Notes: generated by a model not told the origin, from the sequence alone. A stretch of 53,163 nt of DNA from Streptomyces sp. DI166 (GCF_900091315.1 NZ_FLSP01000060.1:1-53163), one strand, 5' to 3'. Shown: positions 34,457 to 42,977, counted from the first letter of the stretch. Program-made: numbers and translations.

Positions 34457-34804
34457 ATGAGCACTCAGGCCGACCATGGACGTGAGCTGATCCCCCGCCC
34501 CGAGCAGACTCCGGATGCCCTGCGCGCGGCGCTTGCCGTCGTCGACCCTTCGCGGCTGGAGGAGATGCAGGCCACGAAGGACGACGCCTTCGCCAAGGCG
34601 GTCGAGTGGCAGTCCCTGAGCCCGGTGCAGAGCTGGGTACTCACCTGGGCCAGGGATATCGAGATCGCCCGGCGGCCCGAGTTGTCCGCCCGCCTCTCGC
34701 GCGCGCGGGCGAATCTCGAACACGAGGACTCCGTCATCGCCCGGGAGGCTCTGCGTGAGCTGAGCGCCGTCCTGGACGAAGCCATGAAGGCAGTCGGCGG
34801 GTGA
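34457..34804 (+). CDS. DUF6247-like protein, candidate antitoxin
   Basis: A 115-residue mostly helical, acidic protein (TPDALRAALAVVDPSRLEEM, FAKAVEWQSLSPVQSWVLTWARDIEIARRPE). It resembles the DUF6247 family as I recall it. The ATG at 34457 is chosen for its GGGAGGAC site 5-11 nt upstream; earlier in-frame starts lie in the structured leader. It overlaps the next gene by four bases (GTGA), and a palindrome sits over its promoter region. The two-gene, coupled arrangement fits a type II toxin-antitoxin module, this one being the antitoxin. No helix-turn-helix is obvious. Confidence 0.75.
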   Translation: MSTQADHGRELIPRPEQTPDALRAALAVVDPSRLEEMQATKDDAFAKAVEWQSLSPVQSWVLTWARDIEIARRPELSARLSRARANLEHEDSVIAREALRELSAVLDEAMKAVGG

Positions 34805-35058
34805 GTTGGAAATGGGAGTACGCGTTCGGTGCTGAGGAAGCCGCCCGCACTGCTCCGGGCGATTTCCTCGCCGAGGTGGCGAGACGGGCAGAGGAGCTGG
34901 TCAGAGCCGCCGAAGCATTTCACGTTCACGGTCGAGCACATGATGGTCTCGACCCCAAAGGGGGCGATCTCATCGTCCCCGGCGGCATGTTCACGTACCA
35001 GGTCGTGGTGCGCAGCGAGCGCGTCTACGTGGTGCAGATCACCTATCTCGGGTTCTGA
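34801..35058 (+). CDS. Small protein with RelE/ParE-like tail, candidate toxin
   Basis: An 85-residue protein encoded in a 4-nt overlap with the DUF6247-like gene. An N-terminal helical half (FLAEVARRAEELVRAAEAF) is followed by a strand-rich half ending FTYQVVVRSERVYVVQITYL, a pattern reminiscent of RelE/ParE toxins. I cannot identify catalytic residues with confidence. The coupling and length make a toxin partner plausible; it could equally be an uncharacterised partner protein. Confidence 0.65.
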   Translation: MSWKWEYAFGAEEAARTAPGDFLAEVARRAEELVRAAEAFHVHGRAHDGLDPKGGDLIVPGGMFTYQVVVRSERVYVVQITYLGF

Positions 35059-35070
35059 CTTTTTCGCAGC

Positions 35071-35145
35071 TTGCGTGAGTACAAGCCGTCGCTGCCATTG
35101 ACCACTGCCCTCGCGACCGCCCACGTGCTCGACGACGAGGAGTGA
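35071..35145 (+). pseudogene. Possible C-terminal gene remnant
   Basis: A short frame reading LREYKPSLPLTTALATAHV then an acidic end and TGA at 35145. It looks like the natural C terminus of a protein without its body, just after the toxin-like gene and before mshB. No ribosome site or start is present. It may mark a deletion or insertion boundary. Confidence 0.25.
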
Positions 35146-35204
35146 GCCGCACCCCGGAGCCGGCGGGCGGGCGGTGGAGGCCGCGGGCCTCGTAGGGTGG
35201 CCCC

Positions 35205-36062
35205 ATGACGGAACTGCCCGCCCGGCGTCTGCTGCTGGTGCACGCGCACCCGGACGACGAGTCGATCAACAACGGCGCGACCATGGCCGCGTACTCCGCC
35301 CAGGGTGCCCACGTGACCCTGGTCACCTGCACGCTCGGTGAGCGGGGTGAGGTCATTCCGCCCGGTCTCGCGCATCTGTCCGGCGCCGCCCTCGGTGAGT
35401 ACCGCCTGGGCGAGCTGACCGAGGCCATGCGCGCGCTCGGTGTCGACGACTTCCGTCTGCTCGGCGGTCCCGGCCGCTACTGCGACTCCGGGATGATGGG
35501 CTTGCCCGACAACGACGACCCGCACTGCTTCTGGCAGGCGGACGTCGACGAGGCCGCCGGGTACCTGCTGGACGTGATCCGCGAGGTCCGGCCGCAGGTG
35601 CTGGTCACCTACGACGAGAACGGCGGCTACGGCCACCCGGACCACATCCAGGCGCACCGCGTCGCCATGCGCGCCGCCGAACTCGCCGCCGAGGCCGGCG
35701 TCCCGATCGAGAAGGTGTACTGGAACCGGGTGCCGCGCAGCGTGGGGGAGCAGGCCTTCGACCGGCTCCGGGACGCCCTGCCCGACCTGCCCTTCACCAA
35801 GACGGCGGTACTCGACGACGTTCCCGGAGTCGTGGACGACGAGCGGATCACCACCGTCGTCGACGGCACCGCGCACACCGCCGCCAAGCTCGCCGCGATG
35901 GCCGCCCACGCCACCCAGATCGAGGTCTCCGGCGAGTACTTCGTCCTCTCCAACGAACTCGCCCAGCCCGTCTTCACCACCGAGTACTACGAGTTGGTGC
36001 GAGGGGAGCGGTCCGGTACGCCCGAGACCGACCTGTTCGCCGGAATCGGGGACCCGCGATGA
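35205..36062 (+). CDS. mshB: N-acetyl-glucosaminyl-inositol deacetylase, mycothiol biosynthesis
   Basis: A 285-residue zinc-dependent deacetylase (PIG-L/LmbE fold) that removes acetate from GlcNAc-inositol in the second step of mycothiol synthesis. The zinc motif AHPDDE is at residues 14-19 and the second His pair is in GHPDH at about 142-147. N-terminal sequence and length match MshB rather than the related mycothiol conjugate amidase Mca, though the two are close. It is followed by a membrane-protein gene with a 4-nt overlap (ATGA). Confidence 0.93.
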   Translation: MTELPARRLLLVHAHPDDESINNGATMAAYSAQGAHVTLVTCTLGERGEVIPPGLAHLSGAALGEYRLGELTEAMRALGVDDFRLLGGPGRYCDSGMMGLPDNDDPHCFWQADVDEAAGYLLDVIREVRPQVLVTYDENGGYGHPDHIQAHRVAMRAAELAAEAGVPIEKVYWNRVPRSVGEQAFDRLRDALPDLPFTKTAVLDDVPGVVDDERITTVVDGTAHTAAKLAAMAAHATQIEVSGEYFVLSNELAQPVFTTEYYELVRGERSGTPETDLFAGIGDPR

Positions 36063-36472
36063 AGAGCGGACAGACCTCCATGCTCGCCCAGCCCCTGAGG
36101 GCCCCTTCCCCGCGCCGGGCCGTACTGCTGTTCGGTCTGTTCCTGCTGGGCGCGGTCGTCGGGGTCGCGGGCGCGCTGGTGCAGGCCGCCTGGTTCCCGC
36201 TCGGACTGCTGCTCGCCCTCGCGGGTGAGATCGGCCTCTGCCTCGGCGGCGCGCTCGCGATGCGCGGCCGGGGCGGCGCGGTCGCTCCCGCCGGCGGCTG
36301 GATGGTCACCGTCATCCTGCTCACCACCACCCGTCCGGAGGGCGACTTCGTCTTCGCCTCGGACGGCGGCTCCTATGTCTTCCTGCTCGGCGGCATGGTC
36401 GCGGCTGTGATGTGCGCCACCCTCGCGCCGGTGCGGCAACCGGACGACGACGGCGTCCGACTTGGCAAGTGA
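36059..36472 (+). CDS. DUF6113-like integral membrane protein
   Basis: A 137-residue protein with about four hydrophobic helices (around 20-45, 48-68, 77-100 and 108-125) and short polar ends. It is translationally coupled to mshB by ATGA overlap, an association I recall as conserved in Streptomyces. Its function is unknown. Confidence 0.85.
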   Translation: MKSGQTSMLAQPLRAPSPRRAVLLFGLFLLGAVVGVAGALVQAAWFPLGLLLALAGEIGLCLGGALAMRGRGGAVAPAGGWMVTVILLTTTRPEGDFVFASDGGSYVFLLGGMVAAVMCATLAPVRQPDDDGVRLGK

Positions 36473-36632
36473 CGTACCACTTCTCCGCGTCGCGCACGTG
36501 CGAGTCCCGTGTGGGTTTCCCCGGCGGTCGTGGGATACGGGCCAGAAGTGGCCAGTATGGTGGTGCGCGCCGCCGAGCCGCCCGGAGCAGTGAGGTCGTG
36601 TCGGGCGGCGGAGCCAACCGGGAGAACCTGCC

Positions 36633-38759
36633 TTGAGTCGTGAAACTGACAGTCCGTCCTCCGGGCCCAACGGGCGCGGCGGAGCCGCTTACCCCTCGGG
36701 CACGCCGCCTTACGGGACGCCTGCGGTTCCCGACGGCGGTCCGGAATCGGGCCGTTCGGCCGCGCGGCCGGAGGAACGCAAGACCGAGACCACACTGACG
36801 ACCCGGATCCGGATCAACATCCCCGGATCGCGGCCCATTCCGCCGGTCGTGGTGCGCAAGCCCGTCGTGGACTCCGACACCGCCGAGCACTCCACCGACC
36901 CCGAGGCCCCCTCCGCCCCGGGCGGCACCACCGCCACGCGTGCCCCCGAGCCGCCCGCCGAACCGGTGGCCCCGGCCGCCGAGGAGAAGACGAGCGACTG
37001 GTTCGCCCCGCGCAAGTCCGGGCCCCCGAAGGCCGGTCAGAGCAGCAGCCAGACCAACGGGGGCAAAACGCCCGGAGGTTCCGGAACCGGCACCGCTCCT
37101 TCGGCACCCCGCCCGGCCGGGGGTACGTCCGGTGGCGGCGTCGCCGCGATGAGCGCGCAGAGCGGCCCCCGTCCCGGCCCGTCCAAGGGCGCGAGCAACG
37201 GTTCCGGGCTTCCGGGCGGTGCGACCGGTGGACCGGTGGCTCCCGGTCACGGCGGCGGCACCGGCTCCTTCGACGTGACCGAGGCGCTCGCCGCGAGCCG
37301 CGCCGCCGACGAACCCCGCCGCGACGAGCTGCCGTACTTCGCGGGCAACGGACAGAACGGCCAGAGCACTCAGAACGGGCAGAACAGCTACGGCGGCCCC
37401 GCCACCCCGGGCGGCTTCAACGGACCCGGCGGACCGGCGGTCCCCGGCGGCGCGAGCGGCACGCACGGCCCGGCGGGCCCGACCACCGGCCCCGTCACCG
37501 GCGACGGCCCGACGGTGCCCCCGGTCAACGGCGCCGCCGCCCCCGGCATGTACGCCCCCGGCGGCGGCCTGAGCGACGACACCGCGATCCTCACCCCGCA
37601 GAAGCCGGCCCCCGAACCGGGCACCCCGGGCTACGGCAACCCCGGGGGCAACGTCTCCGGGCACACCGTCACCAGCGGCATCCCGGTCGTCCCGTCCGGC
37701 GGCACCCCCTTCGACGCTCCCGGCGCGCTCACCGACGGCCCCCTGCCCCACCAGCCGCCCAAGCTCCCCGAGCCCGTCGCCCAGAACGTGCCCTCGGCGC
37801 CCGCGCCGAAGAAGAAGGGCCGCGGCAAGCTGGGCCTGCTCACCGGCGGTGTGATCGTCCTGGCGGGCGGCGTCTACGGCGCGGGCCTGCTGATGAACCA
37901 CTCCGACGTACCCAAGGGCACCACCGTGCTCGGCGTCGACATCGGCGGCGGCACCCGTGACGACGCCGTCCAGAAGCTCGACGACGCCTTCGGCGGGCGC
38001 GTCAACAAGGCGCTGAAGCTGACGGTCGGGGACAAGACCGTCACCCTCAAGCCGGACCAGGCCGGGCTCCAGCTCGACGCGGCGGCCACCGCCAGCTCCG
38101 CGGCGAAGAGCGACTACAACCCGGTCTCCGTGATCGGCTCGCTCTTCGGCCAGAAGCGCGTGGTCGAGCCGGTCATGCCGGTCGACGAGGAGAAGCTGGC
38201 CGCCGCCCTGGAGAACGCGGCGGGCGGCGCCGGCACGGTGACCGAGGGCACCATTACCTTCGACACCGGCAAGGCGGTCGCCGTGTACGGCAAGCCGGGC
38301 GAGGGCATCGACGTCGCCAGGTCGACCGCCGCGGTCGAGGAGGCGTACCGCACCCAGGTCGAGACCGGCGCGGCGCCCGCGGTCAAGGTCGCCACCACGA
38401 CCAAGGAGCCCACGGTCTCCAAGGCCGAGGTCGACCGGATGATGAAGGAGTTCGCCGAACCCGCGATGTCCGGCCTCGCCACCGTGCAGACGGACCCGGC
38501 GCACAGCATCAACTTCGGCAAGCTGTCCCTGCCCAAGATCCTCGGCGTCAAGGCCGTCAACGGAAAGCTCGTCGACACCTACGACCTGAAGGCGCTCAAG
38601 GAGGCCTATGGCACCACCTTCGACGGCGTCCTGATCACCCGGGGCACCGGCAAGAAGACCGAGGTCACCCCCAACGACGTGGTCGTCGCGCTGCGCCAGG
38701 CCCTGCGCGGCAAGACCGCGGCCGAGCGCACGGTGGTCATCGACACCACCCCGAACTGA
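36633..38759 (+). CDS. Membrane protein with long disordered N terminus and extracytoplasmic peptidoglycan-binding-like domain
   Basis: A 708-residue protein. Residues 1-395 are rich in Pro, Gly, Ser and Ala with poly-Asn/Gln-like patches (NGQNGQSTQNGQNSYGG) and are likely disordered and cytoplasmic. A single membrane helix lies at about 398-418, preceded by basic KKKGRGK. Outside, residues 430-600 look like the PG_binding_4 domain seen in VanW-type proteins (GTTVLGVDIGGGTRDDAV, LKLTVGDKTVTLKP), but the VanW domain is missing. The TTG start has GGGAGA 9 nt upstream. A cell-wall role is likely from the domain; specific function unknown. Confidence 0.85.
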   Translation: MSRETDSPSSGPNGRGGAAYPSGTPPYGTPAVPDGGPESGRSAARPEERKTETTLTTRIRINIPGSRPIPPVVVRKPVVDSDTAEHSTDPEAPSAPGGTTATRAPEPPAEPVAPAAEEKTSDWFAPRKSGPPKAGQSSSQTNGGKTPGGSGTGTAPSAPRPAGGTSGGGVAAMSAQSGPRPGPSKGASNGSGLPGGATGGPVAPGHGGGTGSFDVTEALAASRAADEPRRDELPYFAGNGQNGQSTQNGQNSYGGPATPGGFNGPGGPAVPGGASGTHGPAGPTTGPVTGDGPTVPPVNGAAAPGMYAPGGGLSDDTAILTPQKPAPEPGTPGYGNPGGNVSGHTVTSGIPVVPSGGTPFDAPGALTDGPLPHQPPKLPEPVAQNVPSAPAPKKKGRGKLGLLTGGVIVLAGGVYGAGLLMNHSDVPKGTTVLGVDIGGGTRDDAVQKLDDAFGGRVNKALKLTVGDKTVTLKPDQAGLQLDAAATASSAAKSDYNPVSVIGSLFGQKRVVEPVMPVDEEKLAAALENAAGGAGTVTEGTITFDTGKAVAVYGKPGEGIDVARSTAAVEEAYRTQVETGAAPAVKVATTTKEPTVSKAEVDRMMKEFAEPAMSGLATVQTDPAHSINFGKLSLPKILGVKAVNGKLVDTYDLKALKEAYGTTFDGVLITRGTGKKTEVTPNDVVVALRQALRGKTAAERTVVIDTTPN

Positions 38760-38765
38760 CCGGCC

Positions 38766-38804
38766 CCGCGGCGCCGGACGACCTGACCTCGTCCGGCGCC
38801 GCGG
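38766..38804 (+). terminator. Terminator after the 36.6-kb membrane-protein gene
   Basis: A perfect 16-bp stem (38766-38781 with 38789-38804) with a 7-nt loop, starting 7 nt after the stop. It lies between convergent genes. Confidence 0.88.
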
Positions 38805-38820
38805 CGCGTCCCGAAGGCAC

Positions 38821-38900
38821 GGGAGCCGTGGCGGAGACGCGGGAGCCGTGGCGGAGGCGAGGGAGCCGTGGCGGAGGCGAGGGAGCCGTGGTGCAGGCGG
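38821..38900. repeat. Four tandem 20-bp repeats
   Basis: Four consecutive 20-nt units of the pattern GGGAGCCGTGGCGGAG plus four bases start at 38821, 38841, 38861 and 38881. The first three differ by one or two bases, the fourth by a few more. They end two bases before the stop of the convergent SirB1-like gene. Likely slippage-prone and variable between strains. Confidence 0.9.
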
Positions 38901-38901
38901 C

Positions 38902-39774
38902 TCAGTTCAGCATCGCCCGTGCCGCCTGCGCCTGTCGGCGTACCCGCTCCGCGCCCGGGGCGTCGACCGCCTCCAGCACCCCCGCGTACGCCTCCAGCTC
39001 CGCCGCGCCCGTGAGGAAGTCGCCGCGCTGCACCAGCAGCTGCGCGCGCTCATAGCGCAGCCGGGCCGGGTGCGAGGGCAGCAGCAGGGCCAGTTCCACG
39101 GCCCACAGGGCCACGTCCGAGCGCTCCGGGCGGGCCGCGGCCCAGGCGCGGATGTTGTTCAGGATCCGCGCGACCACCTCCAGCGTGGTCGCGGGCACCA
39201 GCATCGACGGATCGAGCCCCGTCCCCGTGGCCCCGGCCACCAGCAGCTCCGCGTCGGCCCCCGTCAGCGCGCGGCCCCCGTTGAACGGGTCGGCCAGGAC
39301 CTCCTCGTCCGGCTCCCCGAACCCCACGACGAAGTGCCCCGGCAGGGCCAGCCCGTACACCGGTGCCCCCGCCCGGCGGGCCACCTCCAGCCACACCACC
39401 GACAGCAGGATCGGCAACCCGCGCCGCCGCCGCAGCACCTCGTGCAGCAGCGAGGACTCCAGCCGCTGGTAGTCCGCCGGGGTGCCGTGGAAGCCGAGCC
39501 GGTCGCCGAGCAGCTCGCGCAGAGACGCGGCCCAGGCGCGCGCCCCGCCGGGCCGGAAGGGCAGCAGCCCCGCCAGCCGGTCCAGCTCCACCTGCGCGGC
39601 GTCCATGCCCGCCTCGTCCAGGGCACCGTCCGCCTCGGCGCCCACCAGCAGGCACAGCGTCGACAGATCGGGCCGCTCGCAGCGGGCCTCGTCGGCGAAC
39701 CGGCGGCGCAGTTCGGCCGAGCGTCCGGGCGGCGGGGGACAGGGGGAAGGCATAGCAGGGTCGTGCCCTCTCAC
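38902..39774 (-). CDS. SirB1/transglutaminase-like family protein
   Basis: A 290-residue protein of the SirB1 N-terminal (transglutaminase-like) family: SSLLHEVLRRRRGLPILLSVVWLEVARRAG and YGLALPGHFVVGF motifs, followed by a TPR-like helical tail (about 210-285). The classical cysteine of active transglutaminases is not visible. The start could be GTG at 39774 or ATG at 39753; neither has a good ribosome site, which fits coupling to the acetyltransferase gene ending 10 nt upstream. Confidence 0.85.
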   Translation of the reverse strand: MRGHDPAMPSPCPPPPGRSAELRRRFADEARCERPDLSTLCLLVGAEADGALDEAGMDAAQVELDRLAGLLPFRPGGARAWAASLRELLGDRLGFHGTPADYQRLESSLLHEVLRRRRGLPILLSVVWLEVARRAGAPVYGLALPGHFVVGFGEPDEEVLADPFNGGRALTGADAELLVAGATGTGLDPSMLVPATTLEVVARILNNIRAWAAARPERSDVALWAVELALLLPSHPARLRYERAQLLVQRGDFLTGAAELEAYAGVLEAVDAPGAERVRRQAQAARAMLN

Positions 39775-39783
39775 GGCGATCGG

Positions 39784-40797
39784 TTACCGGCCCGAGCCGG
39801 AGGAGTTCCCCGGCTCTCGGTAGTGGTGGTAGGCGTGGTGCGCGGCGAATCCCATCCCCGCGTACAGCGCTCGGGCCCCGGTGTTGTCCGCCTCGACCTG
39901 CAACCAGGCCGCCGACGCCCCCTCCTCCAGCGCCCGCCCGGCCAGCGCGGCCATCACGGCGGAGGCGAGCCCCCGGCGCCGCAGCGCCGGATCGACCTCG
40001 ACGGCGGCGAACCCCGCCCAGCGCCCGTCGACCACGCACCGCCCGATCGCCGCCGGCACGTCGCCGTCCCCCGGGACCGTCGCGAACCACACCGAGGGAC
40101 CGCTGCCGAGCACCTTCAGGGCGACGTCGCTCAGCCCCTTGCGCTGGTAGCGGGCCAGCCACGCCTCGTCGGCCGTCCGGGACAGCACCACCCCGGCGGG
40201 CTCCTCCCGGTCCGCGAGCGGCGCCAGCGAGCCGATCCACAGCTCGGCGGTCACCTCCCGCGTCCAGCCCCGTTTCTCCAGCTCCGCGCAGAGCAGCTCC
40301 TGCGTCCCCTCGGCGCCCGTCGCGGTCTGCACGTAGGCGGGCAGCCCGCGCGCGGCGTACCAGCGCCGTACGGCCGTCAGGGCGTCGTCCAGGGGCAGGC
40401 CCGGGTCGCCCAGCGGAAGCGCGGAGTTGGCGCGCCGGGTGAAGCCGGAGGCGGCGCGCAGCTCCCACGCGCCGAGCCGCTCGCTCTCCACCGGCCGCCA
40501 CGCGCGCGTGGAGACGCGCGCCAGTTCCTCGTAGGAGGCGGCGGGTCCGCGGCGGCGGGCCGGGGCGCTCGGCACAACCTTCCCCGCGACCAGCGAGGAT
40601 TCCGCGATCCGGACGGTTTCGCCACTCTTCCGTGTGATCACGAGCACACCGTCGTCCCATGATGCGAGAACACCCACCGTGTCGGTGAACTTCTCACCCG
40701 CCCGCGCAGGATCGTTCAGGCGTCGCACCGAGACCCGTTTACCCACGTCAGCAGCGGTGATACGGACCTCAAGGCGCCCCGTCGCTGAGATTTCCAC
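39784..40797 (-). CDS. GNAT-family N-acetyltransferase with N-terminal SH3-like domain
   Basis: A 337-residue protein. Residues 1-65 resemble a small beta-barrel (RITAADVGKRVSVRRL, GVLASWDDGVLVITRKSGE). The C-terminal half is a GNAT fold with the acetyl-CoA motif VDPALRRRGLASAVMAAL and ADNTGARALYAGMGF at about 265-325. The substrate is unknown. The GTG start has GGAGG about 13 nt upstream, rather far. It shares a 140-nt promoter region with the divergent ferredoxin gene and is likely co-transcribed with the SirB1-like gene. Confidence 0.9.
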   Translation of the reverse strand: MEISATGRLEVRITAADVGKRVSVRRLNDPARAGEKFTDTVGVLASWDDGVLVITRKSGETVRIAESSLVAGKVVPSAPARRRGPAASYEELARVSTRAWRPVESERLGAWELRAASGFTRRANSALPLGDPGLPLDDALTAVRRWYAARGLPAYVQTATGAEGTQELLCAELEKRGWTREVTAELWIGSLAPLADREEPAGVVLSRTADEAWLARYQRKGLSDVALKVLGSGPSVWFATVPGDGDVPAAIGRCVVDGRWAGFAAVEVDPALRRRGLASAVMAALAGRALEEGASAAWLQVEADNTGARALYAGMGFAAHHAYHHYREPGNSSGSGR

Positions 40798-40937
40798 AGG
40801 TCAGTTCACCCCTCCTGTTCGGATCATGCCCAAGAACGGAGATACTAGGGGCGGGCATCGACGACGCCGCGCTCCCGCGCGCCAGGCGGCGGAGCCTGCG
40901 GAGGCCCGCCAGCGCCCTATCGAGGAGGAACGACAGC

Positions 40938-41258
40938 GTGACCTACGTCATCGCGCAGCCTTGTGTCGACGTCAAGGACAAGGCGTGCATCGAGGAGTGC
41001 CCGGTCGACTGCATCTACGAGGGCCAGCGGTCCTTGTACATCCACCCGGACGAATGCGTCGACTGCGGTGCCTGCGAGCCGGTCTGCCCGGTCGAGGCGA
41101 TCTTCTACGAGGACGACGTGCCGGAGGAGTGGAAGGACTACTACAAGGCGAACGTCGAGTTCTTCGACGAGCTCGGCTCTCCCGGCGGCGCCAGCAAGCT
41201 GGGCCTGATCGAGCGCGACCACCCCTTCGTCGCCGCGCTCCCGCCGCAGGCCGAGTAA
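40938..41258 (+). CDS. fdxA: Seven-iron ferredoxin
   Basis: A 106-residue ferredoxin with [3Fe-4S] and [4Fe-4S] clusters. Cysteines C9, C17, C21, C25, C40, C43, C46 and C50 form the CxxCxxC-type and CVDCGACEPVCP patterns. The C-terminal extension (VPEEWKDYYKANVEFFDELG) is typical of the actinobacterial type, called FdxC in mycobacteria. The GTG start has GAGGAGG 8-14 nt upstream. It likely serves as electron donor to P450s or other oxidoreductases. A long hairpin follows, before dapC. Confidence 0.95.
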   Translation: MTYVIAQPCVDVKDKACIEECPVDCIYEGQRSLYIHPDECVDCGACEPVCPVEAIFYEDDVPEEWKDYYKANVEFFDELGSPGGASKLGLIERDHPFVAALPPQAE

Positions 41259-41285
41259 TTACGCAAGCGGCCCGCACAGCTGTGC

Positions 41286-41339
41286 CGCCTCGGTCCCGCA
41301 CGGCCCGATCCGCCCGGATCGCCGTGCGGGGCCGAGGCG
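41286..41339 (+). terminator. Long hairpin between fdxA and dapC
   Basis: An 18-bp outer stem with one G-U pair (41286-41303 with 41322-41339) and a 6-bp inner stem (41306-41311 with 41316-41321). It starts 27 nt after the fdxA stop and ends 34 nt before dapC, so dapC probably has its own supply of transcripts or receives read-through. Confidence 0.8.
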
Positions 41340-41373
41340 TTTGCCGTACGGACGAGAAAGAGAGCCTGATCCC

Positions 41374-42468
41374 GTGTCCGCAGTCTCCGACCGTCTCCCC
41401 ACCTTTCCCTGGGACAAGCTGACGCCCTACAAGGCGACGGCTGCGGCCCACCCGGGCGGCATCGTCGACCTGTCCGTCGGCACCCCGGTCGACCCGGTCC
41501 CCGAGCTGATCCAGAAAGCGCTGATCGCGGCGGCCGACTCACCCGGCTACCCGACGGTCTGGGGCACCCCGGAGCTGCGCGACGCGATCACCGGCTGGGT
41601 GGAGCGGCGGCTCGGCGCCCGCGAGGTGACGCACCGGCACGTCCTGCCGATCGTCGGCTCCAAGGAACTCGTCGCCTGGCTCCCCACCCAGCTCGGCCTC
41701 GGCCCCGGCGACCGGGTCGCCTACCCGCGTCTGGCCTACCCCACCTACGAGGTCGGCGCCCGCCTCGCCCGCGCCGACTACGAGGTCTACGACGACCCGA
41801 CCGGGCTGGACCCCGAGGGCCTGAAGCTCCTGTGGCTCAACTCCCCGTCGAACCCGACGGGCAAGGTGCTGTCCAAGGAGGAGCTGACCCGGATCGTCGC
41901 CTGGGCGCGCGAGCACGGCGTCCTGCTCTTCTCCGACGAGTGCTATCTGGAGCTGGGCTGGGAGGCCGACCCGGTCTCGGTCCTGCACCCGGACGTCAAC
42001 GGCGGTTCCTACGAGGGAATCGTGGCCGTCCACTCCCTGTCCAAGCGCTCCAACCTCGCCGGGTACCGCGCGGCCTTCCTCGCGGGCGACCCGGCCGTCC
42101 TCGCCCCGCTGCTGGAGATCCGCAAGCACGGCGGCATGATGACCTCCGCGCCGACCCAGGCGGCCGTGATCGCGGCCCTCGGCGACGACGAGCACGTCCG
42201 CGTCCAGCGCGAGCGCTACGCGGCCCGCCGCGAGGCCCTGCGCGCCGCCCTGACCGGCCACGGCTTCCGTATCGAGCACAGCGAGGCCAGCCTCTACCTG
42301 TGGGCGACGCGCGGGGAGTCCTGCTGGCAGACCGTGGCCCACCTGGCCGAGCTGGGCATCCTGGTGGCGCCCGGCGACTTCTACGGCGAGGCGGGCGAGC
42401 AGTACGTCCGCGTGGCGTTCACGGCGACGGACGAGCGGGTCCAGGAGGCCGTACGGCGGCTTCAGTAG
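41374..42468 (+). CDS. dapC: Succinyldiaminopimelate transaminase
   Basis: A 364-residue PLP-dependent aminotransferase of the class I/II fold acting in lysine and meso-diaminopimelate synthesis. The PLP lysine is in SLSKRSNLAGYR, and NSPSNPTGKVLS and FSDECYLELGW give the conserved Asn, Asp and Tyr residues. The GTG at 41374 gives the expected N terminus MSAVSDRLPTFPWDKL; the ribosome site is weak (GAGAG about 11 nt upstream). It lies near dapE, which acts on its product, and next to the ferredoxin gene as in mycobacteria. Confidence 0.94.
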   Translation: MSAVSDRLPTFPWDKLTPYKATAAAHPGGIVDLSVGTPVDPVPELIQKALIAAADSPGYPTVWGTPELRDAITGWVERRLGAREVTHRHVLPIVGSKELVAWLPTQLGLGPGDRVAYPRLAYPTYEVGARLARADYEVYDDPTGLDPEGLKLLWLNSPSNPTGKVLSKEELTRIVAWAREHGVLLFSDECYLELGWEADPVSVLHPDVNGGSYEGIVAVHSLSKRSNLAGYRAAFLAGDPAVLAPLLEIRKHGGMMTSAPTQAAVIAALGDDEHVRVQRERYAARREALRAALTGHGFRIEHSEASLYLWATRGESCWQTVAHLAELGILVAPGDFYGEAGEQYVRVAFTATDERVQEAVRRLQ

Positions 42469-42475
42469 ACGGCAG

Positions 42476-42514
42476 GAAGGGGCCCCGGGGAGGGCGTCTC
42501 CCCGGGGCCCCTTC
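42476..42514. terminator. Terminator after dapC
   Basis: A perfect 17-bp stem (42476-42492 with 42498-42514) with a 5-nt loop, 7 nt after the dapC stop and 19 nt before the convergent secreted-protein gene. It likely works in both directions. Confidence 0.92.
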
Positions 42515-42533
42515 GTGTGCGTCGACCTGTTGC

Positions 42534-42977
42534 TCAGCCGCCCAGCGGGAGGCCGCCGCCGACCGGCAGGCTGTCGGTGGGCAGGCCGCCGCCCTTGGTC
42601 AGGGAGTCCGTCGGCAGACCGCCCTTGGTCGCCGTGGACGTGGCGTCGCCCAGGACGTCCCCGGCCGAACCGGCCGCTTCGCCCGCGGTCTTCTGCGCGG
42701 CGGGCGCCGCCTTCTTGACGGCCTTGCCCGCGGTCGGGGCCGCCTTCTTGACCGCCTTGGTGCCGCTCTCGGCCGCGAGCCCGGTGACGTTCTGCGCCGC
42801 ACCGTCGACCGTGTTGCCGAGGCCCGCCCCGTCCAGGGCGGTCAGACCGCCGAGGTTGGGGGTGGCGGGCAGTTCCGGGGCCGCGCTGGCGGAGCCGGCC
42901 GCACCGACCCCGGCGGCCGCTCCCGCAGCGACGAGCAGCGCGGCACGGGCGATCCGGCGGGTCAGGGGGAGGGTCAT
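42534..42977 (-). CDS. Secreted Ala/Gly/Lys-rich repeat protein
   Basis: A 147-residue protein with a typical signal peptide (RRIARAALLVAAGAAAGVGA, cleavage near SASA-AP at about 33). The mature part is low-complexity: two KAVKKAAP repeats and C-terminal GGLPTDSL repeats ending in GGGLPLGG. It resembles Streptomyces small exported proteins of unknown function. GAAGGAGC lies 5-12 nt before the ATG. A 337-nt non-coding upstream region suggests its own regulated promoter. Confidence 0.8.
   Translation of the reverse strand: MTLPLTRRIARAALLVAAGAAAGVGAAGSASAAPELPATPNLGGLTALDGAGLGNTVDGAAQNVTGLAAESGTKAVKKAAPTAGKAVKKAAPAAQKTAGEAAGSAGDVLGDATSTATKGGLPTDSLTKGGGLPTDSLPVGGGLPLGG

Noticed and set aside
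40634..41422. A plus-strand frame overlapping the ferredoxin gene
   Set aside because: It is out of frame with fdxA, which has all eight cluster cysteines, and begins antisense to the acetyltransferase gene.
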